Part shown: in pieces, positions 1-8,855 of the stretch
How positions within the stretch are numbered: position 1 is the stretch's first letter
Layout: each line of letters opens with the position of its first letter
Virus record (IMG/VR): IMGVR_UViG_3300037882_001354
Coordinates: 1-24,858 of that record
Reading direction: 5' to 3' (one strand)
DNA from: a virus
DNA length: 24,858 nt
The notes under the pieces: model-generated
Databases searched by the model: none
What the model saw: only the letters and a program-made list of their open reading frames with translations
Told to the model about the DNA's origin: nothing
Program-made: the position numbers and the translations under genes

Positions 1-26
1 AGTCAATAACTTCCGGGGATTACCTA

Positions 27-114
27 GGAATTTTTTAAAAAAAGTAGACAAACCAAGCTGCAAACCATGGAATTTTAAAAAATGTTGCATCAAACCTTTA
101 AAAATTTTAAAAAG
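27..114. repeat. Three iterated AT-rich motifs upstream of terS
   Basis: Three related tracts, each a run of T followed by a run of A (about 27-44, 69-84 and 99-114), precede the first gene; the first two begin GGAATTTT. The word CAAACC follows or precedes them at 61-66 and 91-96. The tracts sit about 30-40 bases apart. In lambda-like phages the DNA just upstream of the small terminase gene holds the packaging recognition sites, so these could be terminase-binding repeats. They could equally be promoter or UP-element DNA, since TTTTATAA lies just before the ATG at 123. Only the repetition is seen; the role is inference. Confidence 0.4.
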
Positions 115-122
115 TTTTATAA

Positions 123-749
123 ATGAAAGAAAAAAGAAAAGCGACGGCAAAAGAGGTGCAGGAGTTCACAGGGCTCAATGCCTCTCAAATTTCGGCGGCA
201 AAAAAAGCGGGGCTCGACATCACTGATATGAGTTTGATGGTCAAATACAGGAACAATATCCCGCATGCTGACACGCCCGGTAGGACCCCATCTGAGAAGA
301 CGGTGCTCGAAAGAATTGCTGTTGATTTCGCTACATTGCAAAAACCAAATCCTAATGCGGTAGGACTCAACATGGAAGGTGACGAGAAGCTCACCGCAGC
401 GAGGCTGTCTCTGGAGCAGTTAGAAGAGCGGCTAATGGCTCCTGATTTATCGGCAAATGAGGCTAGAACATACAAGGTGCAGATTGATGGGTTGAAAGGG
501 GCTCTTCTGCTACGCAGGGAAATGAATCAGGTGATCTCTCGTGCCGAATGTGCTGAAAACATGTCAAAAATCGCTTTGGCATTGGCGGCATTACTACGCA
601 AAATGGAATCAGAGATACCGACAGTCTGCCATGGGTTGCCATTGCCAGAGGCGAAAGCGACTGCAAAATCGAAACTTCGAGAGGTGCAAAACATGTTTGC
701 TGCTGGGTGTAATGAGTTTTGGCTAAACCACGAGGAGGTAAAACAATGA
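123..749 (+). CDS. terS: Probable terminase small subunit (Nu1-like)
   Basis: A 208-residue protein that would recognise the packaging site and recruit the large terminase subunit. The N-terminus (about 7-40) reads like a short DNA-binding helix-turn-helix (AKEVQEFTGLNASQISAAKK), as in Nu1-type small terminases. A long charged helical region (about 85-145, with LTAARLSLEQLEERL and YKVQIDGLKGALLLRREM) matches the usual oligomerisation part. It lies directly upstream of the large subunit and overlaps its start by ATGA, the usual gene order. The leader is AT-rich with no clear Shine-Dalgarno sequence. Identification rests on position, size and pattern, because small terminases diverge strongly in sequence. 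Confidence 0.75.
   Translation: MKEKRKATAKEVQEFTGLNASQISAAKKAGLDITDMSLMVKYRNNIPHADTPGRTPSEKTVLERIAVDFATLQKPNPNAVGLNMEGDEKLTAARLSLEQLEERLMAPDLSANEARTYKVQIDGLKGALLLRREMNQVISRAECAENMSKIALALAALLRKMESEIPTVCHGLPLPEAKATAKSKLREVQNMFAAGCNEFWLNHEEVKQ
732..738 (+). promoter_or_regulatory. Strong Shine-Dalgarno site for terL
   Basis: GAGGAGG ends 7 bases before the ATG at 746, inside the end of the small terminase gene. It favours 746 over the upstream TTG at 719 as the terL start. It also stands out because many other late genes in this window lack such a site. Confidence 0.75.
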
Positions 750-2521
750 TCGAGTCATTTAAAAAAAGCATCCAAGCACCGTCTGAGTTGCATCCCGCTG
801 ACTGGGCAAATCTTCATGTTTGTGTGGAAAACTCAGAGCGAGGCGAGAAGTTCGATGCAAAACAGACTAGATGGTGGAGGAAGCCTATGGGGCATTATGC
901 TGATTATGTGACGACAAACATGGTTTGCATCATGCCTACAGGTGCGGGAAAATCTACGTTCTTCGAGGCTATCAATTGCTGGATTGTATCAGAGGCACCT
1001 GGGTCTGTGCTCTACGCATCACAAACAAACTCAGATGCAGAGCTATGGTGTGAAACTAGGTTTTTAAAGGCCGCTAGACGATGCAAACCGCTGGATCACC
1101 TTTGGCCTACTAACATACGCAATTCAGTCAGAAAAGATGCGATTGTCTGGCCTCACATGTTTATGGTTGTGGGTGGCGCGAATGTCTCGAATTTTCAAGA
1201 GAAGTCGATTTCCTACGGTCAAGGGGATGAGGCGTGGCAGTGGAAACACGGTCTTGTCGGTGATTGGCTAGCGCGATCACATAACAGGGAAAACAGGAAA
1301 TTCGTTCTAACATCGCAGGCTGGAGAGATTGCTCATGAGGATGACAAAAACGGGAAAACCAGCGAACTCCATGTTGAACATGACAAATGCCGCAAATGGG
1401 ATTTTGGGTGGCGTTGTTCGAGCTGCGGAGAGGCGCACGTTTACAAATTCGAGCAACTGATTTTTGATAATGTGAATCGAGAGGATGGCACGTTAGACGA
1501 ACAAGCAACTGCCGACACAGTGAGGCGAGTTTGCCCTGCGTGCTCCGCTGAGTATGCAGACACGGCGGAAATCAGGCGAAAGTTGCATGATTCGTTGCAA
1601 GAAAATGATGGTTATATCTGCGTGGATCCTAACGGCCAAAGAGGATATGAAGGATTTCACGTTGACCGTGGCGCGATCTGGTGGTGTTCGTGGAAAGATG
1701 ACGTGCTAAAAAAGATGCTCGCCGATAAATATAAAAATATAGGCGATCACACGAAAATCAAAGAATGGATGCAGAAGGACAGGGCTATCGGTTGGACTGA
1801 CTCAGTGGCGATTGATACGATCACGCTTGCATTGTCGGGATACACGGCGGGCGATTATTTAGAGGCGCGAAAAATTGATGAAGAGCAAATCAGGTTTGCA
1901 ACGATTGACGCAGGCGCAGACCATTTTTGGCTTAATATCCGAGCTTGGACAAGTGGTGGTGAGAGTCGCTTGTTATATTTTGCTTATATTCCGACAGCCT
2001 CAGAAGTTGATGCTATCCGCGAGAGATATGGAGTCGAACCAAGGCACACGTTTCTAGATATTGGGTTCGAGCAAGAATTAATGGCTGGTTATATTGTTAA
2101 ATACGGCTGGCAGGGTATCAAGGGAGATGGTAACAAGAAGGATGGTTGGGAATGGCTTATTACACAAGGACCGCGCAAAGGGTATAACGAGCGGAGGCTA
2201 TTCTCTAAGCGAGGATTTATTTTGAGCAAAGAGAAGCAACAAGCGGTTTTCTGGTTCATGGCAACTACGCCGTTGCAATATATTTTGGAGCGTTTGATTC
2301 GTGGGTTGGGCGCAAAATGGGAAAAATACGACGACACGCCGCCGAGTTATCTTAAACAATTGAACGGTGAAAAACTTGTTAGATCGATTGATACCAGCGG
2401 GCGAGAGATTGAGAAATGGAAGCGCTATGGAGCTAACCATGCGCGGGACACGGAGGTAATGCAACTTTGCGCGGCTATCATGTTTAAAGTATTTAAGCCT
2501 GAAGCAACTGTTAATGATTAG
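746..2521 (+). CDS. terL: Terminase large subunit, GpA family
   Basis: A 591-residue DNA-packaging motor: ATPase plus headful or cos nuclease acting at the portal. The Walker A motif PTGAGKST is at about residues 64-71 and a Walker B-like acidic pair (GQGDEAW, D161/E162) follows. Two CxxC pairs (CSSC about 224-227, CPAC about 263-266) form the zinc-binding insert seen in lambda GpA-type terminases. The nuclease half begins near ATIDAGADHFW (about 386-395), with later acidic motifs in HTFLDIGFEQ and NHARDTEVMQL. The length is close to the GpA family norm. The ATG at 746 is chosen because of the GAGGAGG site and the ATGA overlap with the upstream gene. Family assignment is firm; packaging mode (cos or pac) cannot be read from it. 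Confidence 0.95.
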   Translation: MIESFKKSIQAPSELHPADWANLHVCVENSERGEKFDAKQTRWWRKPMGHYADYVTTNMVCIMPTGAGKSTFFEAINCWIVSEAPGSVLYASQTNSDAELWCETRFLKAARRCKPLDHLWPTNIRNSVRKDAIVWPHMFMVVGGANVSNFQEKSISYGQGDEAWQWKHGLVGDWLARSHNRENRKFVLTSQAGEIAHEDDKNGKTSELHVEHDKCRKWDFGWRCSSCGEAHVYKFEQLIFDNVNREDGTLDEQATADTVRRVCPACSAEYADTAEIRRKLHDSLQENDGYICVDPNGQRGYEGFHVDRGAIWWCSWKDDVLKKMLADKYKNIGDHTKIKEWMQKDRAIGWTDSVAIDTITLALSGYTAGDYLEARKIDEEQIRFATIDAGADHFWLNIRAWTSGGESRLLYFAYIPTASEVDAIRERYGVEPRHTFLDIGFEQELMAGYIVKYGWQGIKGDGNKKDGWEWLITQGPRKGYNERRLFSKRGFILSKEKQQAVFWFMATTPLQYILERLIRGLGAKWEKYDDTPPSYLKQLNGEKLVRSIDTSGREIEKWKRYGANHARDTEVMQLCAAIMFKVFKPEATVND

Positions 2522-2560
2522 TATTTACAATCCAGCTAGATACTGTTAGTAATAAAAATC

Positions 2561-2836
2561 ATGTCACCAAGAGACCAAGCCGCAGCGATTTTCCGGTGTA
2601 TCCGTGGGGATTCTGTCGCGATTAAACAACAACGCGACAACTACAAAGCTCTTTGTGCTTCTATAACGTCCCCAAATGGCGGGTTGCGGATTACTAGCTC
2701 AACAGTGAACAACCAGATGTTTAAGGGAGAAAACACGATTTCAGCGCAAGAGCAACTCAACGTTTTGAGTTTACTTATGGTGATGTTAGATAAAGATTCT
2801 GCTGGCTCTAAGTCCGTGACTGCGGTTTTTTATTGA
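2561..2836 (+). CDS. Small protein between terminase and portal
   Basis: A 91-residue protein I do not recognise. It is hydrophilic at the N-terminus (SPRDQAAAIFRCIRGDS) and has a helical C-terminal half (AQEQLNVLSLLMVMLDKDS). Genes in this slot of lambda-like phages often encode the small gpW-type head-tail joining protein, but gpW is usually shorter and I see no decisive motif. It is separated from terL by 39 bases and ends 6 bases before the portal gene, so it is probably co-transcribed. Confidence 0.7.
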   Translation: MSPRDQAAAIFRCIRGDSVAIKQQRDNYKALCASITSPNGGLRITSSTVNNQMFKGENTISAQEQLNVLSLLMVMLDKDSAGSKSVTAVFY

Positions 2837-2842
2837 AAAATT

Positions 2843-4357
2843 ATGATCGTAGACCAAAACGGCAATCAAGTTCATCCCTACGCATTCTCCCGGCAGAATG
2901 CTAGATCCGCGAACCTGGGCGGAGGTGATAGACCGTCGGAGCAATGGAATATGCGGGATCTTGGGTATTCCGTGCCAAGGTGGGACCGTAGGATGTTGCT
3001 CTCTAGTTCTAGGAGTCTTTATCTAAATTCGCCCGTAATGATCGGGGCCAGCGATCAAAAAGCTACCTATGCAGTAGGAAACGCATGGATGCCAGTCTAT
3101 AAAGGCAAAAGCGCGGCTTGGGGACGAGCTGCTACCGATTGGCTGGTGAATGAGTGGTATGAAGATTGCAATCTATCAGGCGGAAACTCGGATTTCTCGA
3201 CAGATTTATTTGTAGATTCATTTTCGATTGATAGAGACGGCGAGATTTTCGAGCTAAAAACATCAGATGCAGATGGTTATCCTCAGATCCAGGTGATTCC
3301 AGCGCATCGCATCGACTCAGGCGGCTTGCCAGAGGGTCAACTGCCCAAAGGGAAATACTCCGCGAAGAAATACTACCACGAGGACGGAATTATTTACCTT
3401 CGTGAGAATGATCGACCTGTTGCATATTCGTTTTGTGATAGCGATGGCAAGCATTCAAAATTTCTTGAAGCAGAGTTTGTGAAACATAGTTTTGACAAGT
3501 TTTGGCCGGAACAAAAACGCGGATTGCCATCGTTTTTTCACTCGCTGAACGGGCTTAAAGACATCCTCCAGTCGGAGGAATGGGAGCGGATGAACTTGCT
3601 GTCAATGTCGTCACTGAATTATACGGTCGAAAACATAGCAGGTGGACCAGATCCAAATGAACCGGATTATGAGGGCCAACCTTGTGGATCGCTAGATTTG
3701 AAATATCACAGCGGCGGGCGGATCATGTATGCAGTGGCAGGAGCTGGTGAGAAAATCACGCAGCACCAGAATTTCAGGCCCGGCAATCCATGGCATGAGT
3801 TTTTTGATCTCCAGGTTAGAATGGCATTGACTGGAATTTCGTGGCCCGTGTCGATGGTATGGAAAGCATCCGGACAAGGGACAGCAGAAAGAAACGACAT
3901 CGGGAAAGCATGCCGCACGGTTGAAGATCGCCAAACGATCCTTGAAAAGATTGCAAAATGGCGCGTTACCTACGCTTTGTCATGGGCTATCGATCAAGGG
4001 ATTTTACCTCGGAATAGTGATTGGTATAAATGGGGATTTACAAAACCCGCTAAACTAACAATTGATGACGGACGGACATCGAAAGAACGGCTTGAAAAAT
4101 TCCGTGCTGGTGTATTGAATCAGTCTGATTTAATTGCAGAAGAAGGGAACACATTTAGAGAGACGCTAATCATTCGCGGCGAGGAAATCGCGCAACGTGA
4201 ATTGAATAGAATTGAAATGGAGAATAAATACGGTATCGAAATTGATCGCCGTGAATATATGCTTCTAACACCTAACGAAATGCCTATTGATGCTTATAAG
4301 AATGATGAGCAAGCAGAAACACCCGAAACCAACACCGAAAAAGATGAAACTGATTGA
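2843..4357 (+). CDS. Portal protein, lambda gpB family
   Basis: A 504-residue protein forming the dodecameric channel at the head vertex through which DNA is packaged and ejected. Recognisable lambda-portal features are the N-terminal region with RWDRRMLLSSSRSLYLNSP, the central stretch around IQVIPAHRIDSGG, and the downstream FRPGNPWHEFFDLQVRMALTG segment that leads to the clip and stem. The length suits the family. It is preceded by an A-rich leader without a Shine-Dalgarno sequence. Its last 14 bases overlap the start of the protease gene, which suggests translational coupling of portal and protease. Confidence 0.92.
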   Translation: MIVDQNGNQVHPYAFSRQNARSANLGGGDRPSEQWNMRDLGYSVPRWDRRMLLSSSRSLYLNSPVMIGASDQKATYAVGNAWMPVYKGKSAAWGRAATDWLVNEWYEDCNLSGGNSDFSTDLFVDSFSIDRDGEIFELKTSDADGYPQIQVIPAHRIDSGGLPEGQLPKGKYSAKKYYHEDGIIYLRENDRPVAYSFCDSDGKHSKFLEAEFVKHSFDKFWPEQKRGLPSFFHSLNGLKDILQSEEWERMNLLSMSSLNYTVENIAGGPDPNEPDYEGQPCGSLDLKYHSGGRIMYAVAGAGEKITQHQNFRPGNPWHEFFDLQVRMALTGISWPVSMVWKASGQGTAERNDIGKACRTVEDRQTILEKIAKWRVTYALSWAIDQGILPRNSDWYKWGFTKPAKLTIDDGRTSKERLEKFRAGVLNQSDLIAEEGNTFRETLIIRGEEIAQRELNRIEMENKYGIEIDRREYMLLTPNEMPIDAYKNDEQAETPETNTEKDETD

Positions 4358-5420
4358 AATTGAAAACAAGGCTGGATCAGTCTCTTTGAATGATGGAGTA
4401 AATAAAGAATCGATTGACCAGATTCTAATGGAGATAGGCATGATTTATGGAGCATCAGCGGCAGAGGCTGGCGGCTATATGGGCGATCTTACAAATGACG
4501 CAACCAATGCAGCCGACAGCCTAACAATCAAAATCAACAGCCAAGGCGGGAGCGTTTTTGATGGTGGCCGACTATACAATGCAATTTCAGAGCTTCGCGC
4601 TCGTGGTGTTTTTGTAACTGCATTTATTGATAACCTGGCGGCATCGATGGGATCGGTTGTTGCTATGGCAGCCGACAAAATCGTCATGGTTAAAAACGGG
4701 CGTATGATGATTCACGAGGTTTCTGCTGGGATTCGAGGCACCAGCAAAGAGATTATGCAGGTAGCCGAGTTATGCCGTGAAATGACGGCTGAGATCGCTA
4801 ACATATACTCAGATCGCACTGGCATCCCTATTGATGATATTTACAAGATGCTAGCAGATGAAACTTGGCTAAATTCTTCTAGAGCATTGGAATTGAAATT
4901 TATTGATGAAATCTATAATCCAACTGCGAAAACTACGCTTGACAATCTATCAGAAATAATTACCAATTCATCTATGTTTTTTAAAAATCGCAATGAGGTT
5001 GACAGCTATAAAGCAGACCTTGAAAAATTTAAAGCTGATTCTGAAGCACTAACAAACAAGCTTGTAGAACTTGAGGCTGTTCTTGATGCGTCGAAAGATG
5101 AGTTTTCTACCGAGTTGGAAGCTAAGGCGAAAGAAGCCCTGGACCTATCAAACAAAGTAACAGAGTTGGAAGCATCGCTTTCTGCTAGTAAAGCGGAGAT
5201 TGCAAACTTGACTGCTCAAGTTGAAATCACCGAGGAGAAGATTGGCTTGGCTGCTAGCCGCCTGTTGGCTTCACACGGTCACTCAAAACCTGTAAATATG
5301 GGCAAACAGACAATCACTGAGAATCTTGATAATATTAAAACCATGGCAGAATATAACGCGATGGGGCCGAAGGATCGGTTGGCGTTTGTTAAGACTGGCG
5401 GAAAATTCATCGATCAATAA
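4344..5420 (+). CDS. ClpP-like prohead protease with C-terminal coiled coil
   Basis: A 358-residue head-maturation protease of the ClpP/S14 type. The fold signature runs from TIKINSQGGSVFDGG (about 61-75) through the nucleophile in NLAASMGSV (Ser101), the histidine in MMIHEVSAG (His124) and a likely aspartate in ADETW (Asp172). Residues about 218-305 are a heptad-like, Glu/Lys/Leu/Ala-rich coiled coil, followed by a tail ending RLAFVKTGGKFID. The coiled coil probably serves as the scaffolding domain, as in lambda gpC/Nu3-type fusions, because no separate scaffold gene lies before the coat gene. The longer reading from 4287 would run inside the portal gene; ATG 4344 is preferred because the conserved-looking protein begins there. 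Confidence 0.9.
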   Translation: MKLIEIENKAGSVSLNDGVNKESIDQILMEIGMIYGASAAEAGGYMGDLTNDATNAADSLTIKINSQGGSVFDGGRLYNAISELRARGVFVTAFIDNLAASMGSVVAMAADKIVMVKNGRMMIHEVSAGIRGTSKEIMQVAELCREMTAEIANIYSDRTGIPIDDIYKMLADETWLNSSRALELKFIDEIYNPTAKTTLDNLSEIITNSSMFFKNRNEVDSYKADLEKFKADSEALTNKLVELEAVLDASKDEFSTELEAKAKEALDLSNKVTELEASLSASKAEIANLTAQVEITEEKIGLAASRLLASHGHSKPVNMGKQTITENLDNIKTMAEYNAMGPKDRLAFVKTGGKFIDQ

Positions 5421-5439
5421 AATTTAATAATATAAATAT

Positions 5440-6564
5440 ATGCCTAATACACTAACCAATTTGATACCGACTCTCATCGAGGGTTTTGACGTTGTTTCCC
5501 GTGAACAGCAAGGATTTGTTTCCTCTGTCACTCGTGATCCACGAGCCGACCGAGTGGCGAAAAACCAAACACTCTATTCTTGGGCCGCTCCTTCTGCTAC
5601 TATTGCAGACATCACTCCAGCCGCCACTTCACCACAAGCTGCTGACCAAGCGCTTTCGAATAAGGCAATCACGATCACCAATTACAAAATGAGTGATTTC
5701 TACTTCACCGCGGAGGAGGAGTATGCACTCGGTCAAAATTATGGAAACATTGTTTCTGACAAGGTTGAGCAAGCAATCCGCTCGCTCACTAACCAGATGG
5801 AAATTGACCTTTTCAATGCATCGTATCTTGGCGGCTCACGTGCTGTTGGAACTGCAGGAACTGCACCATTCGCACTCGATATTTCCGCGTCTGCCGAAGT
5901 CACCCGAATTCTCAACGAGAACGGTGCTCCATGGGTAACACGTAGCTTGATTGTTGACGGTCTGGCCGCTTCCAAACTACGGAGCCTTCAACAACTCACA
6001 CGAGCCAATGAAGCCGCTTCCACGATGACTCTTCGCGACGGTCAAATCCTTGATCTCAACGGCCTCTCTATCAAAGAATCCGGCGCTGTGAAAGCTATCG
6101 CAGCAGGAACAGGCACAGGCTATCAGGTGAGCGGAGCAACCGCAGCAGGCGCGACAACGATCACGCTCAAAACAGGAACAGGCACAGTGCTTGCTGGTGA
6201 TATTATCACCATTAGCGGCAACAGCTATGTTGTTGTCACTGGTGTTGCAGCTCCAGGATCCATCACAATTGCCGCTCCCGGACTTCGTGCCGCTGCTGCT
6301 GACAACACCGCCGTTGCGGTTGTTGCCGCATCGACTCGCAACGTTGGTTTTAGCCGCAACGCTATCATCCTCGCCACCCGCCTACCTGCTCTCCCTGCTG
6401 GTGGGGACATGGCAGAAGATCGTCAAACCATCACTGATAGCCGCAGCGGTATCAGCCTTGAAGTCGCACTTTATCGCCAATATCGTCAAGTTAGATATGA
6501 AATCTCTGCCGCTTGGGGCGTAACTGTTATCAAGCCGGAGCATATCGCCATCTTGATGGGTTGA
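5440..6564 (+). CDS. Major capsid protein, P22 coat-like
   Basis: A 374-residue coat protein. The N-terminus (IEGFDVVSREQQGFVSSVTRD), the middle SDFYFTAEEEYALGQNYGN, the inserted beta-rich segment with VLAGDIITISGNSYVV (about 245-265) and the C-terminus AWGVTVIKPEHIAILM match the layout of the P22 gp5 coat family. It is somewhat shorter than P22 coat. A 13-base stretch, GGAACAGGCACAG, occurs twice (near 6108 and 6175) in the loop-coding part. The gene lies between the protease and a hairpin terminator, as expected for the most highly expressed virion gene. The leader AATAATATAAATAT has no Shine-Dalgarno sequence. Confidence 0.88.
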   Translation: MPNTLTNLIPTLIEGFDVVSREQQGFVSSVTRDPRADRVAKNQTLYSWAAPSATIADITPAATSPQAADQALSNKAITITNYKMSDFYFTAEEEYALGQNYGNIVSDKVEQAIRSLTNQMEIDLFNASYLGGSRAVGTAGTAPFALDISASAEVTRILNENGAPWVTRSLIVDGLAASKLRSLQQLTRANEAASTMTLRDGQILDLNGLSIKESGAVKAIAAGTGTGYQVSGATAAGATTITLKTGTGTVLAGDIITISGNSYVVVTGVAAPGSITIAAPGLRAAAADNTAVAVVAASTRNVGFSRNAIILATRLPALPAGGDMAEDRQTITDSRSGISLEVALYRQYRQVRYEISAAWGVTVIKPEHIAILMG

Positions 6565-6582
6565 TTTTTGTTTGGCATAAGT

Positions 6583-6635
6583 AGCCCTCATTTGTTAGGT
6601 TTACCCAGCCGAGCAAATGGGGGCTTTTCCTTTTA
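6583..6635 (+). terminator. Hairpin terminator after the coat gene
   Basis: AGCCCTCATTTG (6583-6594) pairs with CAAATGGGGGCT (6615-6626): 12 pairs with a single G-T wobble, followed by the T-rich tract TTTTCCTTTT. This is a typical intrinsic terminator. It probably limits read-through so that coat protein is made in excess over the connector genes. Confidence 0.85.
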
Positions 6636-6641
6636 AACGCT

Positions 6642-6974
6642 ATGAGTATTCTATCAGATTTTATCAAATCCGTCTCTCTACCAGCTCAAGAAGTGATTGG
6701 ACAAGTAAGTCTAACTATATCAGGCGGGGCGATTATTTACGGGATCTCAGGGCAATCAGACGAAACGCGAGAATACTGTGAAGGGTTCGAGCAGTTCGGG
6801 CTATTTGATTTTGTTGTTGATACTGATATATTTATAGCTGCTTACCCAAAGAGGGCCACTGAATACTTTGGATTGATCGCAACGATTAGAGATGAGAAAT
6901 GGCGGGTAAAATCCATTCAGAAAGGTCAGTTTTTCACTAGAATCGGGCTAGTCGATCCAGATAAATCCACATGA
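6642..6974 (+). CDS. Probable head-tail connector protein
   Basis: A 110-residue protein with a beta-rich pattern (IGQVSLTISGGAIIYGISGQ, then IATIRDEKWRVKSIQKG). I do not recognise a named family. Its size and place directly after the coat gene and before tail-completion genes fit a head completion or stopper protein. It overlaps the next gene by ATGA, so the pair is translationally coupled. Confidence 0.75.
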   Translation: MSILSDFIKSVSLPAQEVIGQVSLTISGGAIIYGISGQSDETREYCEGFEQFGLFDFVVDTDIFIAAYPKRATEYFGLIATIRDEKWRVKSIQKGQFFTRIGLVDPDKST

Positions 6975-7729
6975 TTGAGTTATCAATAGACCAGCGAGCC
7001 CTCACGGCTCAAATCGTTCACATGACTAGTTTGTTTGGTGACGCCAATCAAACAGGCGTTGCTCGTTGGGGCGTGGCGACGGCTAGAAGGCTGGCTGTTG
7101 AAACGCAGGCTTTTGGATCAGGCCAAGAAGCGAGAATTTCTCAAGAGAAGGCGATTTTCAAAGATGCGCACAAGAATATCATGATTGTTAGAGGAGATCT
7201 TGCTAGGAGGGTGATGAAAAAAAAGCTTCCTTTCTTTATGCACGGTGGTCAAAGAATCATGATTCAGCCATATCAAAACGTTACAACGGCGGCGGGCGTG
7301 AATCTATTTTTGGACGCTAGCAGAGGCGGGCGTAAGCAGCATGTGATAGAGAAACCCGCGACGTCTTGGATAGTTACCACCGACGCTGTTTTTAAATCTG
7401 CGATGAAGGCAAGAATCAAGCGGGCAGGTAAAGCTAAAGGAGGATGGATTGGAGCAGGAAAGCAGATTGGCGAGGCATTTCCAAGGTCTAAAAGGATTAC
7501 TATTGGTAAAAACTTTCTATCATACGCTCACAAACATTCTAATCTAGGGTCAGCAACCGCAACGGCTAGCACTTGGGAACCTGTTGGAATTCTTAACAAC
7601 CACGCAAGGCACGCTGGAAATTCTAACGTAATCAAATCAGGGGCAATGCAATCAGCCGTTCATGATGGAGGTGTGATGATGATTCGTGAATATGAAAGAA
7701 GATTACAAGGAAGACTCAATAGACGATGA
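6971..7729 (+). CDS. Probable neck or tail-completion protein
   Basis: A 252-residue, strongly basic protein (for example RVMKKKLPFF, KARIKRAGKAKGG and the C-terminus RRLQGRLNRR). No family is recognised with certainty. In the head-tail joining region of long-tailed phages, a basic protein of this size upstream of the tail terminator is usually a neck or minor tail protein. Both ends overlap neighbours by ATGA. Confidence 0.7.
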   Translation: MIELSIDQRALTAQIVHMTSLFGDANQTGVARWGVATARRLAVETQAFGSGQEARISQEKAIFKDAHKNIMIVRGDLARRVMKKKLPFFMHGGQRIMIQPYQNVTTAAGVNLFLDASRGGRKQHVIEKPATSWIVTTDAVFKSAMKARIKRAGKAKGGWIGAGKQIGEAFPRSKRITIGKNFLSYAHKHSNLGSATATASTWEPVGILNNHARHAGNSNVIKSGAMQSAVHDGGVMMIREYERRLQGRLNRR

Positions 7730-8178
7730 CAATTACAGATAAAACTCTAAAAGGCTGGAAAGAATGGTTATCTTATATCATAGCCAACACAGAAGACACG
7801 CCTCTAGCTGGACTCCAGATACGCATAAGAGACACTGAAGAGATGATTACTTATCCTAGTATGGTCATCAGAGAAGCTAGCGTTACAAGGCATGAAGCTG
7901 GCGGCATTGTTGACTCTAATGTTTTTAACATTATGGTTGAAACATGCTTAGAATCTGTGATTGGTTATGACGCCGAGGATGCAACAAGCGAGCAAGCACA
8001 TAACACTCTAAGAACCGCTCTGGATTCTATTGTAAACAATTGCAATGCAGAAGCATGGTTAAACTCTCGAAATGGTCTAGTTTGTTTTAGGGTTTACACG
8101 TCTTCACCAGTAACAGATGGTCAAGATGCGAAAAGAACATCTACGTGGTCAAATCAGACTATTGTCTGCGATGATTGA
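7726..8178 (+). CDS. Probable tail terminator protein
   Basis: A 150-residue protein beginning MTITDKTLKGWKEWLSYIIA with alternating helix and strand segments (YPSMVIREASVTRHEAGG, VFNIMVETCLESV, then the helix SEQAHNTLRTALDSIV). This layout and its position just before the tail tube candidate fit tail terminator (gpU-like) proteins that stop tube growth and dock to the head. The assignment is by context; no diagnostic motif is visible. It overlaps the upstream gene by ATGA. Confidence 0.68.
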   Translation: MTITDKTLKGWKEWLSYIIANTEDTPLAGLQIRIRDTEEMITYPSMVIREASVTRHEAGGIVDSNVFNIMVETCLESVIGYDAEDATSEQAHNTLRTALDSIVNNCNAEAWLNSRNGLVCFRVYTSSPVTDGQDAKRTSTWSNQTIVCDD

Positions 8179-8223
8179 GCTTTACATTTTTATTCTAACA
8201 ATATAAATCAACTATATAATAAT

Positions 8224-8649
8224 ATGTCTGCCAAGAATTTTTCAACTGCCCAGTTTGGAGCTTTTAGCGAAGCGACCGCCACCGGATTATATGTCAACGA
8301 TATTTCCTATTCATACGAATCCGAAAAAGTTGACTTAAAAAACCATATTAGCAACACGGTTGGATTTACTCTAACCGATGACAAAACCAACATCAAGCTT
8401 TCAGGTGCAGTCATCACTAAAGGAACGGGGATTATCCCATCTATCGCATCGGTTATTGTGTTAGCTAACTCAACAGGAAACTCTTTGACTTTGAACTCTG
8501 ATGGAATCTTTACAACGCCAATTGCAAATGCGGGCGTCGTCGTGATTGGCTCAGAGTTGAAGCGTGTGAATGATAATTTTGAGACTGGAGACCTAACAGC
8601 TATATTCCACCCACTCACTGCGACGAATGCGGTTGTAACTATCGACTAA
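8224..8649 (+). CDS. Candidate tail tube protein
   Basis: A 141-residue beta-rich protein (VNDISYSYESEKVDLKNHIS, IKLSGAVITKGTG, VVVIGSELKRVNDNFETGDL). Position between the tail terminator candidate and the tail assembly chaperones is where the major tail tube gene lies. The leader (CAACTATATAATAAT before the ATG) resembles that of the coat gene and lacks a Shine-Dalgarno site, which suits a highly expressed structural gene. The family cannot be confirmed by eye. Confidence 0.7.
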   Translation: MSAKNFSTAQFGAFSEATATGLYVNDISYSYESEKVDLKNHISNTVGFTLTDDKTNIKLSGAVITKGTGIIPSIASVIVLANSTGNSLTLNSDGIFTTPIANAGVVVIGSELKRVNDNFETGDLTAIFHPLTATNAVVTID

Positions 8650-8675
8650 AAACAAACCAAAAAGAAAAAAAAGAA

Positions 8676-8855
8676 ATGAGCAAAAAGGAAAAACTATCTA
8701 ACGAATCTGCAACCGCGTTGTGGATAGAGATATACAAACAAAAGAAGACGCTAAACGGTCCGTTTGATACTATCGAAGAGGATGTTGAGAAAATGTATCT
8801 GCTTCTTACTCGGCAGCTATTGTTAGCACTAGAAGAAGAGGAGGCATCCAAATGA
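8676..8855 (+). CDS. Small acidic helical protein, tail region
   Basis: A 59-residue ORF read directly from the sequence. It starts after an A-rich leader and reads MSKKEKLSNESATALWIEIY, then a helical, acidic C-terminus ending LLLALEEEEASK. Its stop overlaps the next start (ATGA at 8852-8855) and its last codons contain the GAAGAAGAGGAGG that serves the next gene as ribosome-binding site. The tight fit between neighbours and the lack of other coding use of the interval support it as a real gene. Function unknown. Confidence 0.7.
   Translation: MSKKEKLSNESATALWIEIYKQKKTLNGPFDTIEEDVEKMYLLLTRQLLLALEEEEASK

Noticed and set aside
719-745. TTG at 719 as terL start
   Set aside because: ATG 746 has a GAGGAGG site at proper distance and overlaps the upstream stop as ATGA.
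1161-1508. Minus-strand open frame of 115 codons inside terL
   Set aside because: Shadow of a clear terminase gene; low-complexity translation, no start context.
6590-6600. TTGTTAGG between the coat terminator arms as a recombination end
   Set aside because: It lies in the loop of a good intrinsic terminator; no arms or partner heptamer.
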